Assembly: GCA_002371315.1 (NCBI GenBank)
Contig: DFHL01000043.1
Span: 1 to 29,985 of the forward strand
DNA: 29,985 nt
Direction of reading: 5' to 3'
From: Bacteroidales bacterium UBA3724
GTDB taxonomy: Bacteria; Bacteroidota; Bacteroidia; Bacteroidales; P3
The first letter of the stretch is position 1. Every line of letters begins with the position of its first letter. The position numbers were made by a program, and so were the translations under genes. This document shows, one piece after another, positions 14,534-22,887 of the stretch. Below the pieces are notes generated by a model that saw only the letters and a program-made list of their open reading frames with translations, did no database searches and was not told where the DNA came from.

Positions 14534-15589
14534 ATGAAAAAAATAAGAATCCTTATTATGGTCCTGACGGCGTGCGTCGCCCTTGTCTCGTGCGAGGTCG
14601 AGTTCTCGCCCAACGCCGAATGGCGCGAAACGCCAGTGGTCTACTGCCTGCTTGACCAGGACGACGATACAAGCTATGTCCGTATCCAGCGTTGCTTCCT
14701 CGGCGAGGGCAACCAGTACCGTTTCGCCAGCGTGGCCGACTCGAACTACTATCCCCAGGATGCGCTGACCGTGGCCATCGAAGAATGGAACGCCACAATG
14801 TCGGCAAACGGGGTGGCGTCCATCACTGGCAATGCTCCGCGGCGAGTGTATGATTTTGAGTACAAGGAAATTGTCAACAAAGAAGAGGGCCGCTTCTACA
14901 ATAAGGTTCAGCCTGTATATGCCTGTGCCACAGCGGGACAGCTCGACTCGACTTGCATCTACCGCCTTGTCGTCGTCAAGAACAGCACCGGCGACACTAT
15001 CGCCACCTCGCAGACCCGGCTGGTGTATGGCGATATGAGCCTTTCGAAGCCCAACAATGTCACGCTCTTCCAGTTTGCCGGCACATCGGGCAGCAAATCC
15101 TGCGAGCTGATATGGTCGTCGCTCGAAAACGCCCGTCAGTATCAGCCTGTTGTGCGCTTTTTCTATCGCGAGTTCTCGATCAACACCAGCGTCACACCGC
15201 CCGATACGATCATTAAGCCCTACAGTATCGACATCCCTTGCAACGTGGTGAAAAGCAATATGCGGGATCCGTACGTCACTACCAAACTCTCGCAGAACTA
15301 CTTCCTTTCAACCATCAAGAGTTCGATTGCCGATGTCGCGTCCAACAAGAACATCATTGATACGGTCGAGATTTTCATCAACTGCTGCACCGAGCCGCTG
15401 GCCGCGTACATCTATGCCAACAATCCGGGCGGCTCGTTCAACCAGGAGCCTTTCCTCTATACCAACATCGACGGGGCCCTGGGCGTCTTTGCGGCACGGC
15501 GCTGCGGCATTTCGTTCCGCGTGCCCTCTCCCGGCTCGGTAATGAGCAATTACATCAAGGAACTGAAAGCGCTGAACGTTGGCTTCTGA
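14534..15589 (+). CDS. Outer-membrane or periplasmic lipoprotein, DUF4249-like (tentative)
   Basis: The 351-residue protein starts at the ATG at 14534 rather than the TTG three bases earlier. The signal sequence MKKIRILIMVLTACVALVSC ends in a lipobox with the lipidated Cys at residue 20. The region after it (EVEFSPNAEWRETPVVYCLL, then DQDDDTSYVRIQRCFLGEG) resembles the start of DUF4249-type Bacteroidetes lipoproteins, but I am not certain of the family. No catalytic motif is visible. The rest is strand-rich and polar. It follows tcdA by 18 bases and ends the 9199-15589 gene run before a strong terminator. Confidence 0.75.
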   Translation: MKKIRILIMVLTACVALVSCEVEFSPNAEWRETPVVYCLLDQDDDTSYVRIQRCFLGEGNQYRFASVADSNYYPQDALTVAIEEWNATMSANGVASITGNAPRRVYDFEYKEIVNKEEGRFYNKVQPVYACATAGQLDSTCIYRLVVVKNSTGDTIATSQTRLVYGDMSLSKPNNVTLFQFAGTSGSKSCELIWSSLENARQYQPVVRFFYREFSINTSVTPPDTIIKPYSIDIPCNVVKSNMRDPYVTTKLSQNYFLSTIKSSIADVASNKNIIDTVEIFINCCTEPLAAYIYANNPGGSFNQEPFLYTNIDGALGVFAARRCGISFRVPSPGSVMSNYIKELKALNVGF

Positions 15590-15681
15590 CCCGCAATCCT
15601 GACGACTGCCGCATCCTGTACGCCGAAATGGCAGGCCGATCCGCAAAACGGGCAACCGCTCCACGAGGCGAACAAAAAACG

Positions 15682-15711
15682 AAAAAAACTGACAAAATGT
15701 CAGTTTTTTTT
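15682..15711. terminator. Bidirectional terminator after the lipoprotein gene
   Basis: AAAAAAACTGACA (15682-15694) and its exact complement (15698-15710) form a 13-bp stem with an AAA loop. An A7 run on the left and a T8 run on the right make it usable in both directions. Confidence 0.88.
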
Positions 15712-15902
15712 GTTTACAAAAACGGTTTTGAACGGCAAAAAAAGGCCGAAAAAACCGCTTTCCTAACTTGTGGATTATCAGCACCATCTTCTTATCAAAG
15801 TTCACCCAAACTTCTACCATATTTTTACCAAATTTTTGCCAAATTACAGGCCAGTGGGCTTTGATAGGAAGTATGACAAAATGTCATATTTTTTTCGCCC
15901 TG
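15690..15902 (+). repeat. Dispersed 11-bp iteron element, copy B
   Basis: Six consecutive 11-bp units (ACCAAAnnnnn type) run from 15783 to 15848. As in copy A, seven bases separate the last unit from GGGCTTTGA (15856-15864), and 32 bases separate that from GCCCTG (15897-15902). The enclosed hairpin is TATGACA-AAA-TGTCATA (15872-15888) followed by a T-run. Its core TGACAAAATGTCA is identical to the core of the upstream terminator hairpin at 15690-15702. Units 2 and 3 are nearly identical to units 2 and 3 of copy A. Confidence 0.8.
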
Positions 15903-15980
15903 CGCAAGCGGGCAGGGTAGGGGTCGGGAGACGCCTTTGCGGCCTGCGGCGAAGTTTTTTTGCTCTAATAAAAGAAATAT

Positions 15981-16011
15981 TTTGTCGGTTTGCAAAAAGT
16001 CCGTATCTTTG
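15981..16011 (+). promoter_or_regulatory. Bacteroidetes promoter for trigger factor
   Basis: TTTG at 15981-15984 and TATCTTTG at 16004-16011, with a 19-nt spacer, match the phylum consensus well. The leader to the ATG at 16066 would be about 50 nt and is very AT-rich. Confidence 0.78.
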
Positions 16012-16065
16012 CAAATTATATTGCGAAAATTAAATAATTATAGTACAATAAATTAAATATTAGAA

Positions 16066-17421
16066 ATGAACATTTCAAGAGAAAATTCGGGCGAATTGGA
16101 CCTTAATATCAAGATTGAAATCGCCGAAAGTGACTATGCCGAGCAAGTTAATAAGCAACTGAAGGAATATCAGAAAAAGGCTACGGTGCCTGGTTTCCGC
16201 AAAGGTATGGCTCCTATGGGCCTCATCCAGCGCATCTACAAGTCGTCCATCGTTGCCGACCAGGTTCAGAACCTTCTCGGCGAGTCTCTCTACAAATACC
16301 TTGATGATGAGAAACTTGACATCATCGGCAGCCCTCTGTCGAATGATGAGAAAACGGGAAAGCCTGATTTTGAGAAGGATACCGATTTTACGTTCTATTT
16401 CGACGCTGCTTTGATGCCGCAGGTCGACATAGCCTGGAACAAGGTTGACGCCAAACTGATGCAGATCAAGGTCAATCCCAAGGATATCGACCGCCAGATC
16501 GACGAGATCAGCAAGCGCTATGGCTCGTTCGAAACTCCCGAGACCGTCGGCGAGAATGATTTTGTGTACGGCAAGGTTGAGGAACTCGACAAGAACGGAA
16601 ACGTCAAAGAGGGCGGCGTAAGCACTTTCACGTCGTTCGACCTTTCTTCGGTCAAGAACGCCGAAGAAATTGTTCCCCTCTTTGTTGGCAAAAAGGCTGA
16701 GGATAAGGTTGTTTTCAATGCCGGCAAGGCTTTCACCGCTGCCGATATCGAGAAGAACCTGCGCCTGGACGCTGCCGCCGCCAAGAAGTTCAAAGCCGAC
16801 GTGCAGTTCACCATCAGCGGCTGCTCGCACATTACGCCCCACGAGGTCAACGAGGAGCTTTTCGCCAAGGTGTTCCCCAACGAGAAGGTCAAGGATCTTG
16901 CCGCTTTCCGCAAGCTGCTGAGCAAGGATATGGAAAAGTCCTACAACGAACAGGCCGACATTCTCTATGTCAACGAGGTGCGCAAGCAGCTGCTTGACAA
17001 TTTCAACGCTCCCATTCCCGAGGCTTTCCTGAAACGCTGGATTCTGAACCGCGGCGAGAAAGACCTTACGGCTGAAAAGCTTGATGCCGAATGGGATGAG
17101 AAGTATCTGCCTTCGCTGAAATGGGAAATCCTTGATGTCGCCCTGAACAAGGTCGGTTCGATTGATCCCACTCAGAACGAGATTGTTGACTATATCAAGG
17201 ACATTCTGCGTCAGAACGATACTCCCAAGGCCGACGAGACTGCCGAGGCTGCCGAAAAGCGCCTTGAGGAAGCTGCCCGCAGCATCGCTGCCGACCATCA
17301 GAATGTGCAGCAGATTGTCGACCGCCTGACGGTACGCAAGACTTGCGCTCTCTTCAAAGAACAGCTGAAGCCTGAGGCCGAGAAGGTTACGATTAAAGAA
17401 TTCGCCGAAAAGGTTAAATAA
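16066..17421 (+). CDS. tig: Trigger factor (ribosome-associated chaperone)
   Basis: The 451-residue protein has the N-terminal ribosome-binding signature GFRKGMAP at 43-50 (consensus GFRxGxxP), the degenerate FKBP-like domain beginning near ENDFVYGKVEEL (about 160-250), and a long helical C-terminal domain. Trigger factor binds uL23 at the tunnel exit and shields nascent chains. The FKBP-like domain looks divergent, as is common in Bacteroidetes, so prolyl isomerase activity is uncertain. The gene has its own promoter and a hairpin terminator directly after the stop. No clpP or clpX is seen downstream, unlike the arrangement in many bacteria. Confidence 0.93.
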   Translation: MNISRENSGELDLNIKIEIAESDYAEQVNKQLKEYQKKATVPGFRKGMAPMGLIQRIYKSSIVADQVQNLLGESLYKYLDDEKLDIIGSPLSNDEKTGKPDFEKDTDFTFYFDAALMPQVDIAWNKVDAKLMQIKVNPKDIDRQIDEISKRYGSFETPETVGENDFVYGKVEELDKNGNVKEGGVSTFTSFDLSSVKNAEEIVPLFVGKKAEDKVVFNAGKAFTAADIEKNLRLDAAAAKKFKADVQFTISGCSHITPHEVNEELFAKVFPNEKVKDLAAFRKLLSKDMEKSYNEQADILYVNEVRKQLLDNFNAPIPEAFLKRWILNRGEKDLTAEKLDAEWDEKYLPSLKWEILDVALNKVGSIDPTQNEIVDYIKDILRQNDTPKADETAEAAEKRLEEAARSIAADHQNVQQIVDRLTVRKTCALFKEQLKPEAEKVTIKEFAEKVK

Positions 17422-17427
17422 ATAATC

Positions 17428-17454
17428 AAGGCGGTGTTTTCACCGCCTTTTTTT
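17428..17454 (+). terminator. Terminator of tig
   Basis: AAGGCGGTG (17428-17436) pairs with CACCGCCTT (17441-17449) around TTTT, and the T-run reaches 17454. The next gene starts only eight bases later. Confidence 0.92.
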
Positions 17455-17462
17455 CTGTGCCG

Positions 17463-18575
17463 ATGCTTGCTTACCGATTCCGTCTGAAACTCTGCATACT
17501 TTCTTTACTTTTCCTGCTTCCTCTTTCTGCCGGTGCACAAATGGCTTCTCTGTTCAGAAACAGCTCTGTGTTGTTGGGCGCAGAGGCCAACTATTACTCG
17601 GGCAATGCTGGTTTCGGGGCTGAAATCGCTTTCGACAAGTGGGTTGTCTCCACTGTCGCTGTCCGTGGACAGTTGGATGTGAACTATGCATCGGGCTCCA
17701 GTTCGTCGATGGTACCGTTCTATTACGGCCACGCGGATATGCTTTTCGACCTTTATTCGTCGCTGTTGGGCCGCAACCCCAGCAACAGCCTGCGCAGCTA
17801 TCTGATGCTGGGCGGCGGCCTTGTGCACAAGAAGGGCGACAATGATTTCTGTATTCTTGCCGGCGTGGGCTGCCAGTATCGCGTTTCGAACGATTGGCGG
17901 CTCTATGCCGAGCTCGGCACGACGGTGCATCCTTCAGATTTCGACGGCAAGGACTTGCCGTCGCTGATGACGGCGCTAAGCCTTGGTGTTGTCTACGACA
18001 TCAACAACAATCCAACGCGGAGCCGTTCGCGTTTTGAAACGCTGCGCTTTGCCAACGACTGGTTTTTCAACGTCTCTTTTGGCACCGCTTCGGTCAATTA
18101 CAGCGAGATTTCGTCGTTTGGGCAGCGCGTGTCGCTGCTCACTCCGGTGTTTGAATTCGGTTTGGGCAAGCGCCTAACCACGCTGTGGCAAATACGTCTG
18201 TGTGTTTCAGGTCTTTATGCCAGAACGGTTGACGATATGTTTTCGTACTATAACTTGAGGGGTGACATAATGATTGACCCTGTGGCATATTTCAGCACCG
18301 AGAATTCCCATCCGCTTTTTTCGGTTTGTCCGTACTTGAGTGCTGGTGTTGTGGCGCGGCTTGACGACCAGGCCAATTTCCTTGCTTGCCCTGCCGGCGG
18401 TGCTCAGCTGGTGTGGCGTTTCGACCGTCGCAACCAGATCTATCTTGATGCACGCTATGTGGTTACGCCACTGCGTTTTGTACAGTCGTCGGTCAGCGAG
18501 CGTATCGGTAAAGTGGGCTTGGCTACGCTGCTTGTGGGCTATTCGCACACGTTCTCAAAAGTGAGTTTCCGCTAA
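17463..18575 (+). CDS. Outer-membrane beta-barrel protein, unassigned
   Basis: I place the start at the ATG at 17463 (370 residues); a GTG six bases earlier overlaps the end of the tig terminator region. A signal peptide (MLAYRFRLKLCILSLLFLLPLSAGAQ) precedes alternating strands rich in Gly, Tyr and Ser, such as LLGAEANYYSGNAGFGAEIAF and YLMLGGGLVHKKGDNDFCIL. The second half restarts with a similar pattern from about residue 195 (WFFNVSFGTASVNYSEI). No specific family is recognised. It ends tail to tail with the DUF2147 gene, and the two stop codons overlap. No promoter is visible, so it may depend on readthrough from tig. Confidence 0.72.
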   Translation: MLAYRFRLKLCILSLLFLLPLSAGAQMASLFRNSSVLLGAEANYYSGNAGFGAEIAFDKWVVSTVAVRGQLDVNYASGSSSSMVPFYYGHADMLFDLYSSLLGRNPSNSLRSYLMLGGGLVHKKGDNDFCILAGVGCQYRVSNDWRLYAELGTTVHPSDFDGKDLPSLMTALSLGVVYDINNNPTRSRSRFETLRFANDWFFNVSFGTASVNYSEISSFGQRVSLLTPVFEFGLGKRLTTLWQIRLCVSGLYARTVDDMFSYYNLRGDIMIDPVAYFSTENSHPLFSVCPYLSAGVVARLDDQANFLACPAGGAQLVWRFDRRNQIYLDARYVVTPLRFVQSSVSERIGKVGLATLLVGYSHTFSKVSFR

Positions 18576-19036
18576 TTTTCCCTGGTCCAGGTCGTTGTGA
18601 GTCCGAAGATGGGCTTTTTGACATAGTAGCGCATCTCCATATCTTTGCCGTTTTTCCCTTTCTTGCCCTTCAGGCCGTAGGTGTTTCCGCTTGTGGGGTC
18701 GTAGATCAGGCCTTCCACCCATTCTCCGTTTTTGTACGTCAGGTTCCACACGGCAACGATTTGGTCGGCAGTGCGGTTGCGTTTCTTCGGGTCTGGGTTT
18801 TTGACATCGGTGCGAGGTGTGCCGTCGGGGTTGTTTGGCTTGCTGAGCCATACGAACTTGCCTTGGTATTTGCCGTTGGCGGCGCGATAAATCTTGATTT
18901 TCACGATGTCGTCGCTTACGGGCGATTCGACGCGGTATGTGCCGCAGATGTCGTCGGCCGGATTGTTGTTTTGGGCCGACAGTCCCAATACGGGTAGCAG
19001 CGCTAGTAAAAGTATAAGTATCTTGTTGCGTATCAT
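18572..19036 (-). CDS. DUF2147 domain secreted protein
   Basis: The 154-residue protein has a signal peptide (MIRNKILILLLALLPVLGLSAQ), then the DUF2147 pattern: an early GTYRV, VKIKIYRAANGKYQGKFVWL, DxKNPDPKKRNR and a GLIYDPTSGNTYGLKGK block before the strand-rich end. DUF2147 proteins are small periplasmic or surface beta proteins of unknown function. It is the last gene of the leftward run and starts 15 bases after the porin stop. No terminator is clear at its 3' end, where it overlaps the convergent gene. Confidence 0.88.
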   Translation of the reverse strand: MIRNKILILLLALLPVLGLSAQNNNPADDICGTYRVESPVSDDIVKIKIYRAANGKYQGKFVWLSKPNNPDGTPRTDVKNPDPKKRNRTADQIVAVWNLTYKNGEWVEGLIYDPTSGNTYGLKGKKGKNGKDMEMRYYVKKPIFGLTTTWTREN

Positions 19037-19051
19037 TGTTTTGACTTTGTA

Positions 19052-21277
19052 TTAGTTGAAGAAATTCCAAGTCAGTCCCCAGTATAGGCCGAAGTCCTCG
19101 AGGGGGTAATGCGGCAAGCTGAAATAGTTGGGCTGTATCTTCAGCAGGTTTTCAAGCGGTGCGTTGAAATGACTTGCTTTCAGATAGATGCTTGCTCGCT
19201 TGACTTGCAGGTTTATCCAGTAGTCGGCTACGATGTAATTGCCTACTTCCACATCGTCCTGACGGTAGAATGCTCCAAGCAGCGGGTTCCATCCGTCGGC
19301 TTTGTACTTCGTGTGGTATCTTATGTCGAATCCCGTCTGCAGCCTCAGGGCGCCACGAAACAGTCTGGTGTCGGCATAGAGACTGTTTTTGCTTGCAAAG
19401 AGCGGCACTCGCACCACATTGTCGTTGTTGCTGTGCTGCACCATCTCCTGCATACGTATGTTGAACCAGCCGAAGCGCAGGTGTGCCGCTGCTTGTAATT
19501 GCGTGAGCAATCCTTTCTCGTTGCCTTGCGTCGGGACCATTGCCGAACTGAACCATACGTTGTCGCTGATAAGGGCTGTCTTGAATCCGATATCAAATCT
19601 TCTGATGTGGCTGTCAACGCTGTCTGGATGCGATAGGGTGTAGGCTGCACCAATCTGCTGCCGCTTGGTTTTGTTGAAATGGTCGTCGGCATAATCCCAA
19701 ATGTAGTGGCCCTCGTTGTGATAGTATATCAGATCAGGACTAACCGCCTCGCTCAGTGCATCGAAATGGAAATTGTATATATCCATACGTGCCGACAGCC
19801 GATAGTCGCCGGTGCGGCGTCCGCCGTTGACCTCTTCGGCATTGGCGCTGAGACGGAATTTGCCGATGCTGATGCTGGCTTGCGCAAAAGGCGAAACGGT
19901 CATTTCGCCGATGCCGTAGCTGCTTAGGACTGTGTCTGTTGCATATTGAATGCGGTTGTATTCAGGCCTTACGCCGAAAAGAATTACAAAGGGATTGCTC
20001 CAGCGATGGTTCATATAGGCATCGTTGGTCCAGTATAGTTCTGCCGCAAGGCGGTAGTGCGTCGTCGAGTCGAAGAAATAGGTTGTGTCGAGTGCACTCT
20101 GGTTGTAAAACCAGCTGTTGGCCTGACTGTCATAGAAATAGCGCCGATGGCGGGCAAGGTTCAGGTCGAGGGCGAAGACGCCAGTGTTATAGGTGTGTGG
20201 CTGCAGTGGCAGGATTGTATCGTAGCCGATGATTGTGTCCCGCTCTTGCACAACGATGTTCATCCCCGTTGCAATTCCACGGGTGCTGTCTTTCTCATAT
20301 TCGTGGCGTGCGGTTGTGGTATCGATCTGCACGGTGTCTTTTATCCGGGCTGTGATTGGTCGCAGGTGGCTGAACTGCCGCACGGTATTGAAACTTTGGT
20401 GTACCCATAGTTCGAGGTCTCGCCATTGGTTTTGAGCGGCATACATATTGACAGGCACGCCCGATTCGCGGTTGTAGTTCCAGCAGGTAGTATCGTTCTG
20501 CACACCGCCGTTTTCCTGCTGCCTTAGTCGTTTGTTGCTGATGCCGGCCTGGAGTTGGTAGCGCGAATCGACTGAATAGTAGTTTGTTGTTATGTCGATG
20601 ATGCTGTTGGTTACTCCGCTGTTTGTGTATAGTCCGTCGCGGCTTATCAGGTCGTAGAGGAATGCTGCATTCCAACGTGGTATTATGTTCTGTGTGTGGA
20701 TTATGCGGAGCTGGTAGTCCTTGTTCAGCGAGCTGCCGTAGCTCAGCAATGTGTATGGCGTTTGTGTTTGGAACAATTTCATCCTGTGCAGTTCCTTGCG
20801 GTACACAGGATGGAAATCGGGTGTGAACCTGAAGTTAAGGGATTGTACTGTCGTGAAATATGGTATTAGTGATACCTGGCATTGCCCGAGTGCGCCAAGA
20901 TCCAGAAAGAATTGCCCGTCCATTTTGTGTGATGCGTTGAACAATTGCGCACCTGTGGGGTCCAGCGTAGGATGCTCGATGTTGTACATCTTGACGCCTC
21001 TCCTTATCGGCTCGATGGCCAACACTTTAGTCCTCAGAATCGAATCGGCCTCTTCGCCGCTGTCGTAAATGATGCCTTGCGGTTCGTTGGTGCGGGTCGA
21101 ATCTGGCTCTTCGTCAATGTTTGTTGCAAAGTTCGAGGTTGTGGATTGCGTACTGCTGTTTGTCGATGTGGGTCGGACGGCTCTTATGGGCGTTTGGGCA
21201 TTGGTATAGACAGGGATTGCCATCCCGATAATCAGCAGTATCAGGTTGGCAATCCTTCTATGACAGTCCCTTTTCAA
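19052..21277 (-). CDS. Putative porin (Bacteroidetes Porin_10-like family)
   Basis: The 741-residue protein has a signal peptide (MKRDCHRRIANLILLIIGMA, then IPVYTNAQ), a polar Ser/Thr-rich region to about residue 75, then a long series of barrel-like strands ending in GLYWGLTWNFFN. Segments such as YGSSLNKDYQLRIIHTQNI and LYTNSGVTNSIIDITTNYY resemble the large putative porin family (PF14121) restricted to Bacteroidetes. It has no TonB box or plug domain that I can see, so it is not a SusC-type receptor. It lies 22 bases after trxB and before the DUF2147 gene in the same transcript. The substrate is unknown. Confidence 0.8.
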   Translation of the reverse strand: MKRDCHRRIANLILLIIGMAIPVYTNAQTPIRAVRPTSTNSSTQSTTSNFATNIDEEPDSTRTNEPQGIIYDSGEEADSILRTKVLAIEPIRRGVKMYNIEHPTLDPTGAQLFNASHKMDGQFFLDLGALGQCQVSLIPYFTTVQSLNFRFTPDFHPVYRKELHRMKLFQTQTPYTLLSYGSSLNKDYQLRIIHTQNIIPRWNAAFLYDLISRDGLYTNSGVTNSIIDITTNYYSVDSRYQLQAGISNKRLRQQENGGVQNDTTCWNYNRESGVPVNMYAAQNQWRDLELWVHQSFNTVRQFSHLRPITARIKDTVQIDTTTARHEYEKDSTRGIATGMNIVVQERDTIIGYDTILPLQPHTYNTGVFALDLNLARHRRYFYDSQANSWFYNQSALDTTYFFDSTTHYRLAAELYWTNDAYMNHRWSNPFVILFGVRPEYNRIQYATDTVLSSYGIGEMTVSPFAQASISIGKFRLSANAEEVNGGRRTGDYRLSARMDIYNFHFDALSEAVSPDLIYYHNEGHYIWDYADDHFNKTKRQQIGAAYTLSHPDSVDSHIRRFDIGFKTALISDNVWFSSAMVPTQGNEKGLLTQLQAAAHLRFGWFNIRMQEMVQHSNNDNVVRVPLFASKNSLYADTRLFRGALRLQTGFDIRYHTKYKADGWNPLLGAFYRQDDVEVGNYIVADYWINLQVKRASIYLKASHFNAPLENLLKIQPNYFSLPHYPLEDFGLYWGLTWNFFN

Positions 21278-21299
21278 TATTCGATTGGTTGTGTGTGGT

Positions 21300-22229
21300 T
21301 TATGCCTGATGCAGGAAGCGTTCTGCGTCGATGCCAGCTACGCAGCCCTTGGCCGCTGCAACGCAGGCTTGGCGATAGTTGGGGTCGCATACGTCGCCAG
21401 CGGCAAAGACACCGGGAATGTTCGTTGCGCTGCTCGGATTCTGCACCTTGATGTATCCTGCTTCGTCCAACTCCAGCTGTCCGTTGAGGAAGGCCGTGTT
21501 GGGCTGATGACCAATGGCGACAAAGAATCCGGCAATGTCGAGGCGCTTTATCTCGCCGGTCTTGACGTTCTTGATGTCGGCACCGACAACTCCATCCATA
21601 TCGTTACCAATTATTTCCTGCGTGACGCTGTTCCAAAGCACCTCGATTTTGGGGTTGTTCAACACCTTGTGCTGCATCGCTTTGGAAGCGCGAAGCTCGT
21701 CGCGGCGCACTATTTGGTAGACCTTGTTGCAAAGGGTGGCAAGGTAGGTGGCCTCTTCGCAGGCAGTGTCGCCGCCGCCGACCACGGCAACGTCGAGGTT
21801 TTTGTAGAAGAAACCGTCACACGTGGCGCAGGCCGATACGCCTTGGCCGTAATATTTCTTTTCGCTGTCCAAGCCAAGCCAGCGAGCCGAAGCGCCAGTT
21901 GCAACAATAACTGTTTCGGCTTCAATTTCTTCGCCCTTGTCGTCCTTAGCTATGAAGGGGCGCTTGGAAAGGTCAATCGATTCGATTGCGCCTGGACGCA
22001 TTTCCGTTCCGAAACGAAGGGCTTGCTTGCGCAGGTCGGCCATCATTGCTGTGCCCGAAATGCCTTCGGGGTAGCCGGGAAAATTCTCGATTTCAGTTGT
22101 TATGGTCAATTGTCCGCCAGGCTGTATGCCTTCGTAAAGCAGAGGTTTGAGGTCTGCGCGAGCAGTATATATGCCTGCCGTGTAGCCAGCAGGGCCCGAA
22201 CCGATGATTAAGCAACGTGTGTGTGTCAT
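21300..22229 (-). CDS. trxB: Thioredoxin-disulfide reductase
   Basis: I chose the ATG at 22229 (309 residues), which is followed directly by the FAD-binding CLIIGSGPAGYTAG; a longer frame to 22256 would overlap the upstream gene. The redox-active CATC motif is at C134 and C137, the NADPH loop is GGGDTACEEA, and the second FAD motif is VFAAGDVCDPNYRQA. All are intact and close to the E. coli enzyme. It reduces thioredoxin with NADPH in the cytoplasm. An AAAGGAT stretch lies just before the start. It sits 16 bases after the PorT-like gene in the panD operon. No thioredoxin gene is nearby. Confidence 0.96.
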   Translation of the reverse strand: MTHTRCLIIGSGPAGYTAGIYTARADLKPLLYEGIQPGGQLTITTEIENFPGYPEGISGTAMMADLRKQALRFGTEMRPGAIESIDLSKRPFIAKDDKGEEIEAETVIVATGASARWLGLDSEKKYYGQGVSACATCDGFFYKNLDVAVVGGGDTACEEATYLATLCNKVYQIVRRDELRASKAMQHKVLNNPKIEVLWNSVTQEIIGNDMDGVVGADIKNVKTGEIKRLDIAGFFVAIGHQPNTAFLNGQLELDEAGYIKVQNPSSATNIPGVFAAGDVCDPNYRQACVAAAKGCVAGIDAERFLHQA

Positions 22230-22245
22230 ATCCTTTGTTTTTGTA

Positions 22246-22887
22246 TTAAAAATCAATTGTAAGTCCAGCTTGCAGCAAGTTGTTGAACTGGCCTTTGTTG
22301 TTCCTTGAAATCCGGTATGTGCCGCTACCGTTTTCTTTGGCGATGTTGAGCATTGAATTGTAGTATCTCAAATCGGCACCAATGTGTTCGCTGAATCGGT
22401 AGCGTAGACTGAAGCAAACCGGCAGTGCATCAAGGCGTTTGTAGTTGTCCGAATGCAAAGCGTCGTAAGCCCTGTCGGTATTGACTTTTGCTTTGGCCAG
22501 TATTGCCGGTGCCACTCCGGCAGCGATGCGAAGCTGTTTGCTGTCGGTCAAGTCGTATGCCAGCATTAGTGGCACTTCGACATAGAGCAGCGAGATTTGG
22601 CGGTTCAGGCTGCTGTTGTTGATATGCGATCCTTTTTGTGTCAAGCCCAGTTCGACGACAAAACGCCAGTTGGCGTCGTCGCTCAAGGCGAACGATGTGT
22701 TTATGCCTCCGTGGTAGCCGATCTTGTTGTATCCTCCCGACGCGTCGCCGTCTATCTGGCAAAAATTCAATCCTCCGCGCAGTTCGAGGTCAAAAACGCG
22801 ACTATGCGCGCCTCTGCGTTTCTGCGCCTCGCTGGTGTATGCAGCTGTGAGCAGTATCAGAATTAATAGTATATGCTTGGTTTTCAT
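22246..22887 (-). CDS. PorT-like outer-membrane beta-barrel protein
   Basis: The 213-residue protein has a signal peptide (MKTKHILLILILLTAAYTSEAQ), then a pattern typical of the PorT/OMP_b-brl_2 family (PF13568): LRGGLNFCQIDGDASGGYNKIGYHGG, VVELGLTQKGSH, LLYVEVPLMLAYDL, and an ending NLLQAGLTIDF with terminal Phe. Some family members take part in type IX secretion, but many do not, and I would not assign PorT function from sequence alone. Its start overlaps the rfaE2 stop by four bases (ATGA), so it is translationally coupled. Confidence 0.82.
   Translation of the reverse strand: MKTKHILLILILLTAAYTSEAQKRRGAHSRVFDLELRGGLNFCQIDGDASGGYNKIGYHGGINTSFALSDDANWRFVVELGLTQKGSHINNSSLNRQISLLYVEVPLMLAYDLTDSKQLRIAAGVAPAILAKAKVNTDRAYDALHSDNYKRLDALPVCFSLRYRFSEHIGADLRYYNSMLNIAKENGSGTYRISRNNKGQFNNLLQAGLTIDF

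Larger units (their letters stand above)
15590..16065. other. 476-base non-coding stretch before trigger factor
   Basis: No supported gene is present. It contains the lipoprotein terminator (15682-15711), iteron element copy B (to 15902), a G-rich inverted repeat (GCCCTGC...GCGGGCAGGG, 15897-15917) and the tig promoter (15981-16011). Confidence 0.8.

Noticed and set aside
16075..17298. 407-codon minus ORF opposite trigger factor
   Set aside because: The sense frame has the GFRxGxxP motif, promoter and terminator; the antisense frame has no family features.
21285..22211. 308-codon plus ORF opposite trxB
   Set aside because: trxB has all FAD, NADPH and CxxC motifs on the minus strand; the plus frame is a shadow.
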